A stretch of 64,000 nt of DNA. It comes from Sophora flavescens (taxonomy: Eukaryota > Streptophyta > Magnoliopsida > Fabales > Fabaceae). The notes under the pieces are model-generated. The model made no database searches and was not told the DNA's origin. It saw nothing but the letters and a program-made list of their open reading frames with translations. Below are positions 21,649-32,340 of this stretch, piece by piece. The stretch spans positions 92,341 to 156,340 of the forward strand of contig JAUPTC010000048.1 of NCBI GenBank assembly GCA_030762895.1, written 5' to 3'. Position 1 is the stretch's first letter. Each line of letters begins with the position of its first letter. The translations under genes were made by a program, and so were the position numbers.

Positions 21649-22710
21649 TTATTCATTCATTTTCTTATAGTTTTTTGAAACAAAGAACTTTCCATACCTT
21701 CGATCACCATCCTTGAACCTGTCAATTTCTTCTTCACAAGAATCATCATGTTGTGGCATTTCGATTAGTTCTTCATTAATATCAATTTCTAAGGATTGTT
21801 TGTCAGAGTTTTGATTTAAAGATGTAGACCCAGATTCCACAGGAGTCTTACTCATGATGGGAGTAGGTCCAGATAACGAATCTTGGTCATTTGCTATGGG
21901 TGCAGTAGTATAAGTCTTAGAATTGTGTGAATTTTCAGATAAAGTAATGGTTTCAAAAGAATCTTCATGTGAATTCCCCCCTTGAAGATGAATGTCCTTA
22001 AAAAAAGGTTGTTTTTCAAAGAAAGTGCCATCCATTGTTACAAAAATTCTTTTTGATTTTGGATCAAAACACTTGTACCCCTTTTGGGTTGGAGAGTATC
22101 CAATAAAAACACATTTTATAGCACGTGGTGCTAGCTTCCCAAGATGCGTATGTTCATGAACAAACACAGTAGAACCAAATATCTTCAAAGGTAAATTGGG
22201 TGAAAAGACGAGCCATAGGAAAACACTCTTTAAAAATATGAAGGGGAGTTTGAAATTGTAAAACTTTGGACGACATACGATTGATCAAATATGCTACAGT
22301 TAAAATAGCTTCACCCCATAAGTATTTGGATCTTTTGTTTCGAAGAGTAAGGCTCTAGCCACCTCTAGGAGATGTCTATTCTTTTTCCCCGCAATCTCAT
22401 TATGTTGGGGTGTATTAGCACAATAACTTTGATGCACAACCCCATTTTCAAGAAAGAAATTCCCCAAAATCATATTAAAAATATTCCTTTCCATTATCAT
22501 CACTGAAGACTTGAATATTTGTTTGGAATTGATTCTGCACCATTTTAAAGAAATTTCTTATAGCTTGGCCAGCCTAGATTTTTCCTTTAACAAGTACACC
22601 CAACAAAGTCTAGTGTGGTCATCGATAAAAGTAATGAACCATTTTTTATTGGAGAGTGTACTTGTCTTATTAGGACCCCAAACATCACTGTGAATAATAG
22701 AAAATGGTTT
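21649..22710 (-). pseudogene. Copia integrase region, frameshifted
   Basis: From 22710 leftwards the minus strand reads KPFSIIHSDVWGPN, FITFIDDHTRLCWVYLLKEK, DNGKEYF and a mutated VVHQSYCANTPQHNEIAGKKN block (normally TPQQNGIAERKN). It then reads MKIFGSTVFVHEHTHLGKL and CVFIGYSPTQKGYKCF. These are the copia integrase core with its D,D,E residues and the C-terminal domain. Several single-base shifts divide it into three frames. Its upstream part was lost or displaced when the element at 22711-23994 arrived. Confidence 0.92.
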
Positions 22711-23994
22711 TGTTGGCTTATAAAGGTTATAGGTAGGGAAGGAGGAAAGAGAAATAAACTAAGAAATAACAAGACTGATATTGATTTGATGTAGTGATAA
22801 AGACAACCCAATAGTCCTATTTATACTAAAAGTAGAATCCTAATCATAATCAAATAGAGAATCAAATCATAAAATATAAATAAGAAATAAATCCTTAGAG
22901 ATTATCTAGGATACTCTAAGATATGTTATGATATTATCAGATATTTCTCTGATTTTCTAACACTCCCCCTCAAGCTAAAGCTTACTAAGCTTTAAGCTTG
23001 TTACAAAAAACAATGCATATTCCCCCTCAAATTAAAATTTAAAAATAAAAAAACTTGAGCTCCACGAAAATAATGATTGGAAGGCAAATCAAGAATGTTG
23101 GAGAGGCCGGAGAGAGTTGCTGGAAAGATAACTTAGCAAGTTAGATGGAATGATCATCAGCCTGACATAAATTTCTTGGCAAGCAATCTAACAAAGCAAG
23201 GTCCGAACTTCTCAAAACCGTATTTGGAAGCTTCAACAACAATATCGGAGACCCAAATTATTTAAAATTGAAATTAATATAAACAACTACTTTCGGGACT
23301 GAGACGAGGCTAGTGCATCCGGGCCAAGGCTAGTACATCTGGGAGAAAGGTGGACCAGTGCATCTAGGAACAACAGCTAAGCCAGACCATCTGGGACAAT
23401 GAGTTGGGCTAGTGTGAATCAACGGAAATATAAATTACTACTAATATGATTCATCTGTGGGAAAGGAGTCACCACTGGAATGATCGTCGGTGGGAAGAGA
23501 AGCCACTGTTATGATCCATGAGTGGATAAGAATTGCATGACAAACACTGTAGAAGTAAAAACAAGAGAGCTGAGCCAAAGGTTTGAGTTTTCGAACACAT
23601 AAGAACATAACCTAAGAGAGCCAAACACATCGAGGTGGTTTCTGAAAAGTGGTCCACAAAGGGAGGTGAGAGCAGATCCGAAAAGAGCGGAGGCCGGCGA
23701 GTTCGGTGATGGAAACGGCGGTCGGAAGGTTGCCGGACGCCCCGAAAAAGAAGAACACAACGGAGGAGAGAAAAATTGACAGGATATTGTATGACTGATA
23801 AAATGATAAGATGATTAAAGTTCCTTCATACTTAGTGGAACTCCGTAACGGAATATTGACGAGACAGGTCATGGAGGATGGTACCGTTGTCTGGCTCTAG
23901 ATACCATGTTGAATTGGAAGGTTATAGATAGGGAAGGAGGAAAGAGAAATAAACTAAGAAATAATAAGACTGATATTGATTTGATGTTGTGATG
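22711..23994 (-). mobile_element. Non-autonomous copia-type LTR element nested in copia pol, truncated
   Basis: The left LTR (22711-22962, 252 bp) begins TGTTGG and ends CTAACA on the plus strand. A purine-rich tract GCTTGAGGGGGAG (minus strand) adjoins it. The right LTR (from 23907) is preceded by a PBS TGGTATCTAGAGCC (minus strand, 23893-23906) and matches the left LTR only for about 88 bp to 23994, then is cut off. The 944-bp interior has no pol. No target duplication survives, and some copia pol sequence between the zinc motif and integrase is missing, so a deletion followed insertion. Confidence 0.85.
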
Positions 23995-24727
23995 GTGTAT
24001 TTACAAATTCGCAAGTTTCACAATGAAATAACGAAGGATCTTTATTACAAAACAACTTTGGAAATAAATATTTTAGGTACCTAAAACTCGGGTGACCTAA
24101 TCGTAAATGCCATAACATAATATCATTATTGTTATCAGAAATAAAACTAGATTCAAAGCAGGAACCTGTTGGTTGGGATTGTTGTTTTGATCCAAGTCCA
24201 TCATCAAAGTAATAGAGTCCTCCATTCTCCTTAGCACTGCCAATCATCCTCCCCGAGTTCAAATCCTGAAACACACAATGAGAAGGAAAGAAATTAGTTT
24301 GACAGTTTTTATCCCGGGCTAATTTACTAACCGATAAAAGATTACATGACAAATTTGGGACATGGACATCTTGGAGAGTTATTGTTGGAGACAGGACAAT
24401 TGACCCTTTCCCTGCAATGGCTGATAGAGAGCCATCTGCAATTTTAATTTTCTGGTTACCTGCACAAGGACTATATGAAGAAAAGAAACCGGACTCTCCT
24501 GTCATATGATCAGTAGCACCTGAATCAACAATCCAAGTATGGTTGACACTAAGAAGGGCAGTTTTAACAAAGTTACCTTTCTGGGCTATGGAGCAGGAAG
24601 GAGTTTGAGACTCAAGAAGTTTGTACAGTTGATCTATTTGTTCCTTAGTGAAAGGAATCAAGCTTGAAGAAGACTTTCTCTTGATCAGAGGTACTAGCTT
24701 GGAATGCTCGATTCTCACCACATGCAC
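23995..24727 (-). pseudogene. Copia protease and GAG-pre-integrase domain
   Basis: The 257-residue frame has the aspartic protease active site WIVDSGATDHMTG, then VHVPNLSCNLLSVSKLARD, DLNSGRMIG and the GAG-pre-integrase block LWHLRLGHPSFRYLK, ending with the HCETCEF zinc half-motif at the breakpoint. The frame starts directly downstream of a short G/A-rich leader, with no capsid domain in front of it. The gag part of this copia element was therefore lost, or the element depended on others for capsid. Confidence 0.93.
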
Positions 24728-24871
24728 CTACGCCGCTGCTGCCTGGGCCACCACCGCCACTGCCTGAGCCGCCTCTTGTCACGGTCTTGCTATCTTCAAC
24801 AAGTGCTGCAGGCGTGCTTCCATGAGTTTGGGTGTGCCGCCTTGGACGGGAGAAAAGAACTATAACCTAAA

Positions 24872-24884
24872 GCTACTGATACCA
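24872..24884 (-). other. Copia primer-binding site, tRNA-iMet type
   Basis: Minus strand TGGTATCAGTAGC directly follows the LTR end and matches the initiator tRNA-Met primer used by copia elements over its first nine bases. Confidence 0.88.
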
Positions 24885-25092
24885 TATAGAAGGTAGTGGA
24901 ATAATTGTTGTGATTTCATTCATAGTATGAGTCTCTTTTATAGAGAGATTACAATAAAGGCAAAACAAATCAAATCAAATCTCTTCCTATAATTAAGGAA
25001 GGAAATAAAAAAAATAAAAATAAAATAATAAAGATAAAATCAAATAGAATCAAAGAGGATAAAATCAATGATATTTTTCTGATTCTCCAACA
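24885..25092 (-). repeat. 5' LTR of the copia element
   Basis: 208 bp, TGTTGGAGAATCAG at 25092 to CTTCTATA at 24885. It matches the 3' LTR with few differences, so the element is not very old. It is short for a copia LTR and lacks an obvious strong TATA box. Confidence 0.92.
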
Positions 25093-25097
25093 TCTTC

Positions 25098-26187
25098 CTC
25101 CCTGTGTGTATCATGAGTGAGTGTAAATAATAGACAGTGGTTTGACATTGTTGAAAGAAGACAAAAGTGTGAGCATTATTGCATATTTGGGATCCTGATG
25201 GTTTGTTGCCTATATGGTTTTTTTGACAAAATACTTTGTGACTTTGATGGTTGACTGGAAGCATGGACTGATATAAAGAACTTCATTGCCCCTTATGAAG
25301 TCTATTTATTACACTAATGCTTGCTATTTGTAACTTGAGATATAGAAAATTGGATAGATAGCATATGAATGCAAGTTAGTAGTGCAAATTGCAGTTTTAT
25401 AACATCACATCCGTAGACTATCTATGATCCTATTTCTCGGTATGTCTAATATAGTGTATGCCTAATGTGTGTATCTCTGGTATGTCTAATAAAACAGATC
25501 TGAAGGGATAAAATGAATTATTGGAATGAACAATAAGGCTAAATACAAATGAAGATGATAATATTATTGAAGAAGCTTCAAAATTAATAGTTATGCTAAT
25601 TTAATATTTATGTTGTCCATTTCATCAAATTTTTAGTTTTAACATGGTATGCGTTTTAACCAGCATATAATTATCTTAGTCTATTTATTTGATTTATTTG
25701 CATTGTAACATTTAATTCTTTGGCCTATGTCTAGTGGTGATTTTTAAAAAATAAAATAAAAAATGGCACCTTTTCACTATGATTTCTTTGGTCTCATACT
25801 AATCTTTTGGCTAAAGTATGGCACCTTTTCACTATGAATTGTTTGGTCTCGTACTAATCTTTTGACTATAGTGGTTTGAGTTGGGTTTACATTTACTGCA
25901 TGTAAAGAAATTTGTTGATTCGGACTTCATGGTAAAATAAGAAGTCCTAGTATGATCAAATAAGTAAAAGAATTTAATAGCTTAACTATATTTTGTAAAG
26001 TCTTACATTCTGGTGCACATATTCTGCTTTCTTATATAGCTTGTATGTGATTGACTAAAATTTCCAGCCTTGAGTATTGTGGACATTGTGGACGTTTTGG
26101 ACATTTTAGTGACCATTTTTAATGAGGGCAGTGGGTGTGGTATGAATACTGATAACATGCAATGCTGATTTTGCAGGTATTGACAAC
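25098..26187. other. AT-rich intergenic stretch with a small tandem duplication
   Basis: No gene seen. At about 25764-25872 a 55-bp unit (GGCACCTTTTCACTATGA through TACTAATCTTTTG) occurs twice in tandem. 26160-26187 ends with TTTTGCAG, a plausible splice acceptor just before the ATG of the next gene. Confidence 0.65.
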
Positions 26188-27788
26188 ATGGCAGCAAGAA
26201 ACGATAAAACTTTAAGGTTGAGGCGTGGATGTGCACCAAGAAGGTTGCTTCAAATTAAGCGAGGCTTGACACTTGCACAACAAGACCAAATTAAGAACAC
26301 CCCATTCCGGTGGGTTATAAATATGTCAGATAATTTGAAAATATCTGGTTTACTAATGTGGGAACTAGTTAGTAGATGGGATGAGCATTGTGGGGGTTTT
26401 AAAGTAAGGCGTAAGGTGGTTATGTTTACACCGATTGATGTATGCTTTGTAGTGAGACTTCCCATAGTAGGTGTCGAGGTGCCAGTTGATGAAAATGAGG
26501 AATGTAATACTTTGTCTTTGTTTGAAGGGGGTGAGGTGACCGTTGATAGAATTGCTGATATGCTTCCTTTGTATCAAGACGATGTTCCTAATTTTTGTAG
26601 ACTGTATATATTCCTTGCAATTGGAGAGTTCTACATTCCTAGTTCAGGGAGACTAATATATACTGGTTTTATTAAACTACTAGATGACATAGAGTCCCTA
26701 AATAAGTATAATTGGGGTTTAGTTGAGAGTTTAAGCAAAGCTTCTTGTGTCGTGAGAGAGGGAAAAAATCAAAGCCAAACACATATACGTGGATGTGCAA
26801 CTGTCTTACAGGTACCTATATGCTCATGTGTTATATCACCATGTTTTGTTCTCTTAACATAACTTTGCAGGTATTAAGTGTATTGATATTTGTTGCAGAT
26901 TTGGGCGTTGAACCACCTCTCGGTGGGGGGAAACACCCCGCATCCCTGATAGGTTCCCTTTCCCACGCTTCTTTAATTGGAAAGTTCTACGTTTGGGAAG
27001 GAAGAAAATAGAAGAAGCATTTGAAAACAATGTGGTAGGTATCAAAGTTATTTGTATGTATAAGAAGTTGAAAAGTTATATACAATGTGTATTTGATGTT
27101 TGACTCGTGTTAGTAGATAACTGTACACGTAACAGCGAAGGCTGAGGAGAATAAGCAGTTACAAGAGGGATTTCCATTCTTGAGGCATAAGTGAGGAAGC
27201 TTAAAGATGCATGTCATCAACGCCAATAATTGACCGAAGCTGAGAATGAGTATGAGGGAGGGTCTCCATCAAGGGTTGATCATTCATCCCGCTGGTGTTG
27301 ATCTCCTGACACTGATATTGATGCTGAGATAGGCGGTGAGGGTCGTTTGAATGTTGAAAGAGGTGAGTGGTTAGTAAACAAGCATTAGTTTATTTTTTCA
27401 TTTATTCAAGTGTTATTTTAGATTACCATGATGAAAGCACATTCATGAACTTCTCCATGTAGGTGAATGTCTGGCAAGTACTCCTCATGCATGGATGGAG
27501 GACTAGATGAAGTCAACATTGAAGATGGTGTTGGTTAAGTGATGATTTGTGTATCCAAAATTAAAAATTTCACTTGTATAAAGAGATAAACTAATTAACA
27601 TCTAACATATGGACCAATGTTTCGCATATGAACATAATGTGAATGGTTCAGCAAAGCCTACATCCAACATCGTTACAAGAATTAAAGACAACCCAAGGAT
27701 CCATACCCAAAGTGTGTCAACTCAAAGTCCATATGCTGTGAAGACATTTGTGAGAAAGAAGAAAAGGACAAAGCTCCATAGTTTGTGA
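26188..27788 (+). pseudogene. Multi-exon gene of unknown family (DUF1985/mobile-domain-like), frameshifted
   Basis: Exon 1 (26188-26811, 208 codons) begins MAARNDKTLRLRRGCAPRRL and includes SGLLMWELVSRWDEH, FTPIDVCFVVRLPIVG and SGRLIYTGFIKLLDD. An 87-bp intron (26812-26898, GT-AG) leads to exon 2, starting IWALNHLSVGG, where a missing base near 26940 breaks the frame; RFPFPRFFNWKVLRLGRKK is readable afterwards. Further exon-like pieces lie at about 27125-27360, and a basic C-terminus at 27657-27788 ends VKTFVRKKKRTKLHSL with a TGA. The FTP-DV-V--LPI pattern is like the DUF1985 or plant-mobile-domain families found in Ulp1-type and MULE transposons, but this is weak. Neither terminal repeats nor a transposase are nearby. 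Confidence 0.55.
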
Positions 27789-27799
27789 ATTGGATTTGT

Positions 27800-28024
27800 A
27801 TATGTGAAATATGGTTGTGGGCATTTTTTTTTGGGTTGTGCAGAGCATTAATCATGGTTGAATGTACATATTAGATATGCACCACAAAAATCATGTGGAA
27901 TTAAGTCATGTGAAACTCTTTATGGTTTATTTGTTCCATCCAAGCTTTGTTAACATGATCGGAGCATTATTAGCAACAATATTTATGGCTACCTGTAAAG
28001 TAATTTAAGTAGCAACATAGTAAT
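27800..28024. other. Spacer downstream of the 26-kb gene
   Basis: AT-rich, nothing recognisable. It runs into the 96-bp array. Confidence 0.6.
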
Positions 28025-28970
28025 TAACCACAATACACTGAATTAACCAACCATTTGCAATTAATTAACCAACCATTTTCAAAGGAATAACCTTGTTTTT
28101 TAGGTCTGTAAAAAATGGTTGAAGCATCAGAGTTACCCATTAACCAAAGAATACACTGAATTAACCAACCATTTTCAAAGGATTAGCCATATTTTTAAGG
28201 TATGTAAAAAATGAATGAAGCATCAGAGTTACCCATTAACCAAAGAATACATTGAATTAACCAACCATTTCCCAAGGATTAACCATGTTTTTAAGGTATG
28301 TAAAGAATAGTTAAAGCATCAGAGTTATCCATTAACCAAAGAATACACTGAATTAACCAACCATTTTCAAAGGATTAACCGCATTTTTAGGGTATGCAAA
28401 AAATGGTTGAAGCATCAAAGTTACCCATTAAACAAAGAATACACTGAATTAACCAACCATTTTCAAAGGATTAACCACGTTTTTTAAGGTATGTAAAAAA
28501 TGGTTGAAGCATCAGAGTTATCTATTAACCAAAGAATACACTGAATTAACCAACCGTTTTCAAAGGATTAATCACATTTTTAAGGTATGTAAAAAAATGG
28601 TTGAAGCATCAGAGTTACCCATTAACCAAAGAATACACTGAAATAACCAACCATTTTCAAAGGATTAACCACTTTTTAAGGTATATAAAAAATGAAGCAT
28701 CAGAGTTACCCATTAACCAAATAATACACTAAAGTAACCAACCATTTTAAAATGATTAACCACATTTTTAAGGTATATAAAAAATGATTGAAGCATTAGA
28801 GTTATCCATTAACCAAAGAATACACTCAATTAACCAACCATTTTCAAAGGATTAACCACATTTTTAAGGTATGTAAAAAATGGTTGAAGCATCAAAATTA
28901 TCCATTAACCAAATAATACACTGAATTAACCAACCATTTCCAAAGGATTAACCTTAAAGTTCCTTCTTAA
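28025..28970. repeat. Tandem array, about 9.5 copies of a 96-bp unit
   Basis: Each unit reads AATACACTGAATTAACCAAC, then a short TTTTCAAAGGATTAACC block, TTTTTAAGGTATG, AAAAATGGTTGAAGCATCAG and AGTTACCCATTAACC. Units differ by a few substitutions and 1-7 bp indels (copy 7 is shortest, missing part of the TGGTTG stretch). There are no unique spacers, so this is a minisatellite or satellite and not a CRISPR. No ORF crosses it. Confidence 0.93.
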
Positions 28971-30060
28971 CAAAGCAACAATGTTCCCATAAATGTGACA
29001 AAGGTGATCTGTATATCTTTTACAGATCATTTACATAGGGGTTGTACATCATTTACATAATATAACAAGTCTTTATACAAAATCATTTACATAATAGAGC
29101 AAGTCTTTGTATCTATGTACACATAATAGATCTTATTCACACCAAAAAATAACCCTATAGATCCATATACAAGATAATGTCTGTTTTGTGCGGCAATCAT
29201 GTCATACAAAAAGTGACAAAAGTGATTTGCACCTGACCAACCCGCACCATCAACAAATGTTCATTAGTGATGTGCTGGACACAAAACAATGTACCATGTT
29301 GTCAATGAGTAGAACACAAGACTATTAAATAAGACACCATCATGCAAAATATTGTCTTCCTAATCTTCCATTCCATAAGTTTATGTGACAACTCAAAATA
29401 AAAATATGTTACTAGTCAACACAAAAAATTCCACAAAATGGATATGGAAAGGTTCCCTTGAATATCACACTATCACAAATTTATACCGAACTACGATGAT
29501 CCCATGAAGTCTATTTCGGACGTTGTCAAAAGATTCATGATTGATATATTACCTCTAACCTGGACAATACCATATAAGAAACTAAAATAAAAGAACGGTG
29601 AACCAAGATATGCTAGACAATTTACATGCCTGTGGACATGGATTAATATCATCGTTAAATGCAGGCTGTGAAAGAGTTGGAATTTGAGGAATCCAACTGC
29701 TGTCTTAAGTAATGGACACCACAGCATTTGTATTGATATAAACACCCCTTGACTGTATAGAGAAATATTTAACTAATCAAATAAATGTTGAACTTCATGT
29801 CTACAACACACCACACAAATCCAAAAAAGTATTCAATATTAAACCACAACACACAAAACCAACAAATTTTACACATTTAACACAATCTTATAATTCACAC
29901 AAACAATGACACTTGCATCCAACAATTCTCCATTAGTCACGACTTTTGCTCACGATTACCCGTTGTTCCAAGATTGCATTCTTACACAATTGAACATGGT
30001 AACAAATAAGATGACAACTTTATCCACAAATATTTGTAATAAGTTATGGTTAATACTTAA
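28971..30060. other. AT-rich stretch without genes
   Basis: Short repeats of ATCATTTACATA and CAAGTCTTTATAC occur at 29030-29110. No domain or RNA gene was recognised. The right end abuts the Helitron terminus. Confidence 0.6.
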
Positions 30061-30073
30061 ACTAGATCTTGTA

Positions 30074-30090
30074 CCCGTGCATTGCACGGG
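30074..30090 (-). other. Helitron 3' terminal hairpin
   Basis: CCCGTGC-ATT-GCACGGG on the plus strand: perfect 7-bp stem with a 3-base loop, followed on the minus strand by TACAAGATCTAGT. This hairpin marks the end of rolling-circle replication in Helitrons. Confidence 0.85.
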
Positions 30091-30236
30091 GATATTATAC
30101 GACCTTACACTAACTCAATTGTCTAGTTATCTTTTGATATTGTTCTTCAAATTAAAATTAATATTTTTATAGTTATTTGAATGAAAATTTATTGATTTAT
30201 TTTTATGTTTTGTTGCTCTTTTTAATTTGTTTTTAA

Positions 30237-30550
30237 GTTGAGTAACTCGGGTAGATAGTAGATATCCTTATATTATAGGTGGGATCAAATTTGATGATCG
30301 GTTTTTAATTTTTTTTAAGCAGCTTGCACCATACCAATTATGGAAATAACAACGTCCATGATTTATATTAGGAATTGAAAAATGATTGAATTTGTGTTAT
30401 GTGTTTCTTAGTTTTAAATATGTTTATATGTTGAGTAAGTTGGCTAGACAGTAGAGATTTTTATATTTTAGGTGGTATTGAATTCGTTGATCGTAAACTT
30501 TTATTTAAATTTCTAAGCAGCTTGCACCATACCAATTATGGAAATAATGA
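30237..30550. repeat. Direct repeat pair inside the Helitron 3' region
   Basis: Two copies about 190 bases apart share GAGTAA(C/G)T, TTATATT(A/T)TAGGTGG, and the 20-mer AGCAGCTTGCACCATACCAA (about 30320 and 30523). Confidence 0.8.
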
Positions 30551-31067
30551 CTACCTTGATTTAGATTAGAAAATGAGGTTTGAAAGGAAATTGTTTTTCA
30601 TTGTATGATATATATTATTAAAATGATAATATATTTACTGCTATTCGATCTTTCAAACGTTAAAACTTCACCCATGAACCATATGTCATTGCAGAGAAAA
30701 AAATATATACGAGAGAATAAATTAGTCTATGTCAAGCATAGACTCTGTTTAATTTTGTTGCATACACTTTTTGAGTCTATTATCCTATTAACATAATTAT
30801 GTAGCATACCTCCAATGATGAGGTTTTTGTTTTTATTTTGAGAAATGTATGGTATGTACCGCAAACATAAATATCAATGTAAATATAAGTCTACACACGT
30901 TTTTATTTTTTTCTCTAATGGAATCATTTGTATGTTATCAAAACTTTATCGAACCAAGGAAATGAAGTCGTAAACACAATAGACTAAGTATAGGTTACCT
31001 ATTTTAGATTCTGAAAGACCTCTTTGTAAACGACATTAGATTAATGTTGGATACTTGATCTTCCTCG

Positions 31068-32330
31068 TCACATATTAATAGCTTTAATCGATGACGTGAT
31101 GTTACCCTTGAAATGGCTACATATAACTGTCCATGTGTAAACACAGGCTGCGGAAGATAGATACTCACCACGACGAAGAGACTGCCCTTGACTTTTGTTG
31201 ATAGTCATCGCAAAAGAGAGAGCAATAGGGAATTGATTTCGCTGAAACTTAAAAAGAATTCTTCTATCGGATGGGGTCAATGACAATCTAGGAGTATACA
31301 CCTTGAGGCCAATTTTGCTTCCTTAAATGACTTTTGCCACTAATATATAAGTGCCCATTTGGGTAATTATAAGCCAAGTTCCATTGCATAATCTAGATGA
31401 TTGATCTACATTCCTCAATAACATTATTAGAACACCCAACTTGAGTTTTAATTCATGTTTTGGAAGTCTAGAAGATGTTATTGTGTTGAGAAATTCCGGG
31501 GTATGAACATCATTGGCCTATCCATATTTTCATTTAGGGAACATGGGCTATCAAAACTCAGTTATGTTTTTGTTTCGCCAGGGATAAATAACAACATGTA
31601 ATCATTTAAGGTGTCCACAATATCATTGGTAGGTTCTAAAATAGCTCTTTATTTAAAAAATGATGCATCTTTCATGTTGTCAAGTAAGGATGGATAAGTG
31701 TTATCAACAATAGATGCAATAGGATCACCTGAGCTCCTTATTAGCATATCAGTTAGTATTTGAATTTGAACCTCTCCATCATGGGTTTCTCCAATACTGA
31801 AATCTCCAATTCCTAGTGTCTAGTTTGAGAATTCAACAATTTGGTCGACATCAGATATCGAAGCCCCACTTTGCAGCCTCATGTTTCTTGTTAATTGTAG
31901 GACTTGATAAAATTCCCACAAGTATGATGAATTTATGCTGGCAATAACAACTTGTTGTCTTGTTCCCTTTTGTATAACCGGAAAGATTTGTCTAAAATCA
32001 CCATCCAATACGATAACTTTTCCTCCAAAGGGAAGATTCAAACTGTCTATATTATTGAATCGAAGGATATCCCTTAAGGTTCTATCAACATCTTCAAAGC
32101 AGTGCTTATGAGTCATTGGTGCTTCATCCCAAATTATGAGCTTTGATTTGAAAATCAATTCAGCTAAAGGACTGCCTTGCTTAATGTTGCAAGTAGAGTC
32201 TTCGTCGATATTTATTGGAATGACAAATCTAGAATGTGCCGTCCTACCGCCAGGTATTAGCAGAGCTGCTATTCCATTTGAAGCAACAATGATTAGAAAG
32301 GAATAAAAGGAACCTGTTTTCTTCTTGAAG
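31068..32330 (-). pseudogene. Pif1-type helicase remnant of Helitron RepHel protein
   Basis: In minus-strand order: VASNGIAALLIPGGRTAHSR near 32260 (motif Ia region), LIIWDEAPMTHK near 32135 (Walker B, DEAP), GGKVIVLDGDFRQIFPVI near 32025 (motif III with GDFRQ) and LQLTRNMRL near 31890. A long decayed middle follows, then FPIALSFAMTINKSQGQSL near 31200 (motifs V/VI). The Walker A segment would lie at about 32330, where the sequence loses similarity. The replication initiator domain is not visible. The protein would unwind DNA during rolling-circle transposition; this copy is broken by stops. Confidence 0.88.
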
Positions 32331-32340
32331 AAATTTGAAA

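Larger units (their letters stand above)
18795..25092 (-). mobile_element. Ty1/copia retrotransposon (6.3 kb including insertions), defective
   Basis: The element is flanked by a perfect 5-bp target duplication TCTTC (18790-18794 and 25093-25097). It has 208-209 bp LTRs, a tRNA-iMet-type primer-binding site inside the right LTR, and a polypurine tract (GAGGAGGGG on the minus strand) inside the left one. Pol runs on the minus strand as protease, GAG-pre-integrase, integrase, RT and RNase H, which is copia order. Only about 145 bases separate the PBS from the protease frame, so gag is missing. Two later LTR elements lie inside it (19474-20358 and 22711-23994). Confidence 0.95.
30061..32340 (-). 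mobile_element. Helitron 3' portion with helicase remnant
   Basis: The minus strand ends in CTAGT at 30061-30065. A 7-bp-stem hairpin lies 9 bases before it (30074-30090), and the flanking base is T, as required for insertion between A and T. This is the canonical Helitron 3' end. About 1 kb inside is a Pif1-type helicase on the same strand. I could not recognise the TC 5' end, so the right border is only the limit of recognisable helicase coding; the element may extend further. Confidence 0.8.

Noticed and set aside
28025..28970. Possible CRISPR-like array
   Set aside because: Units are contiguous with no unique spacers, the genome is a plant's, and the period is the full 96 bp.
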